Source of the DNA: Rhodoblastus sp963828185
Lineage (GTDB): Bacteria; Pseudomonadota; Alphaproteobacteria; Rhizobiales; Beijerinckiaceae
Direction of reading: 5' to 3'
Length of the DNA stretch: 64,000 bases
NCBI GenBank assembly: GCA_963828185.1
Contig: CAWHDV010000006.1
Coordinates: 1 to 64,000 of the forward strand
The position numbers and the translations under genes were made by a program. Under the pieces are notes generated by a model. The model had not been told where the DNA came from. It searched no databases and saw only the letters and a program-made list of their open reading frames with translations. Below, one piece after another: positions 63,812 to 64,000 of the stretch. Position 1 is the stretch's first letter. The number at the start of each line of letters is the position of its first letter.

Positions 63812-64000
63812 CGCCAATTGTTCCGCCGCGCCGAATCACGGGCTGACTGCTTTAATAAGCCAATCTGGCCGGCAATAGGGCGGAGCTGGTCCGTTTTCCG
63901 GTCAAATTTTTGGGAAATGGCTACGCTTGGAAAGAAGCGCCGAGAGTCCGCCAAGATCCGCCAATATCCGCCAAGAGTTGTCGGGCCGTCCATCTCACCC
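63812..64000. other. upstream of envC-like gene, no gene seen
   Basis: Holds the upstream region of the envC-like gene. No coding frame is supported within the window. Confidence 0.4.

Overview
The window is high-GC DNA of an alphaproteobacterium, most likely Hyphomicrobiales (Rhizobiales), possibly Beijerinckiaceae or Methylocystaceae. Signs are paired b/b' ATP-synthase stalk genes in an F0-only operon, a mutY/DUF721/dsbA/smc neighbourhood, a GAAC-N7-GAAC alphaproteobacterial SOS box, a membrane-bound ferritin (MbfA), a PodJ-like polarity factor, a NifO-like ArsC protein and dispersed palindromes of rhizobial type. The family assignment is inference; a 16S or core-gene tree would settle it. 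No plasmid, phage, IS element or CRISPR array is seen.

Layout. 0.3-2.4 kb: an SplB-like radical SAM gene under an SOS box, divergent from a glycosyltransferase-like gene and a broken cupin (DUF985) gene. 3.0-13.3 kb: YpfJ-type metallopeptidase, small Imm74-like protein, mutY diverging from a DUF721 gene, Tat-exported DsbA-type protein, gcvPA-gcvPB and smc. 13.4-17.1 kb: TMEM175-type channel, then the atpI-B-E-F'-F operon with promoter, intercistronic hairpin and terminator. 17.1-24.97 kb: PEP carboxylase with a translationally coupled small ORF, NUDIX hydrolase, mbfA, metallophosphoesterase, AT-hook-like protein, NifO-like protein and ferredoxin-NADP reductase. 25-29 kb: a repeat-rich accessory stretch with a PEP-CTERM-like protein and a twice-frameshifted GT39 gene. 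29-36 kb: tRNA-Thr, murA and the very long PodJ-like gene.

36.2-42.8 kb: a MerR regulator followed by an acyl-CoA dehydrogenase / thiolase / FadB-like beta-oxidation operon behind a 24-bp palindromic operator, ending in a frameshifted HCCA-isomerase-like gene. 42.9-57.1 kb: surface and secretion region with a PEP-CTERM protein, the four dTDP-L-rhamnose genes (rfbBCDA), a 1254-residue fused GH99-like/GT4/GT2 protein, and an opposing operon of a type I secretion ABC protein, its HlyD adaptor and a Sel1-repeat protein. 57.5-64 kb: rpsU with stop-spanning tandem repeats, a TPR lipoprotein, and the cell-envelope run envC-like, ctpA-like, divergent polysaccharide deacetylase and rppH.

The genes fit a free-living alphaproteobacterium with C1/C3 metabolism (ppc, glycine decarboxylase P protein), fatty-acid oxidation and a rhamnose-containing surface polysaccharide. 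Three genes carry clear frameshifts; whether these are real decay or assembly errors cannot be decided from one sequence. Nothing here is convincingly a wholly new system. The least explained items are the type I secretion/Sel1 operon with a degenerate C39 domain, the giant glycan protein, the ppc-coupled small ORF and the SOS-controlled radical SAM gene.
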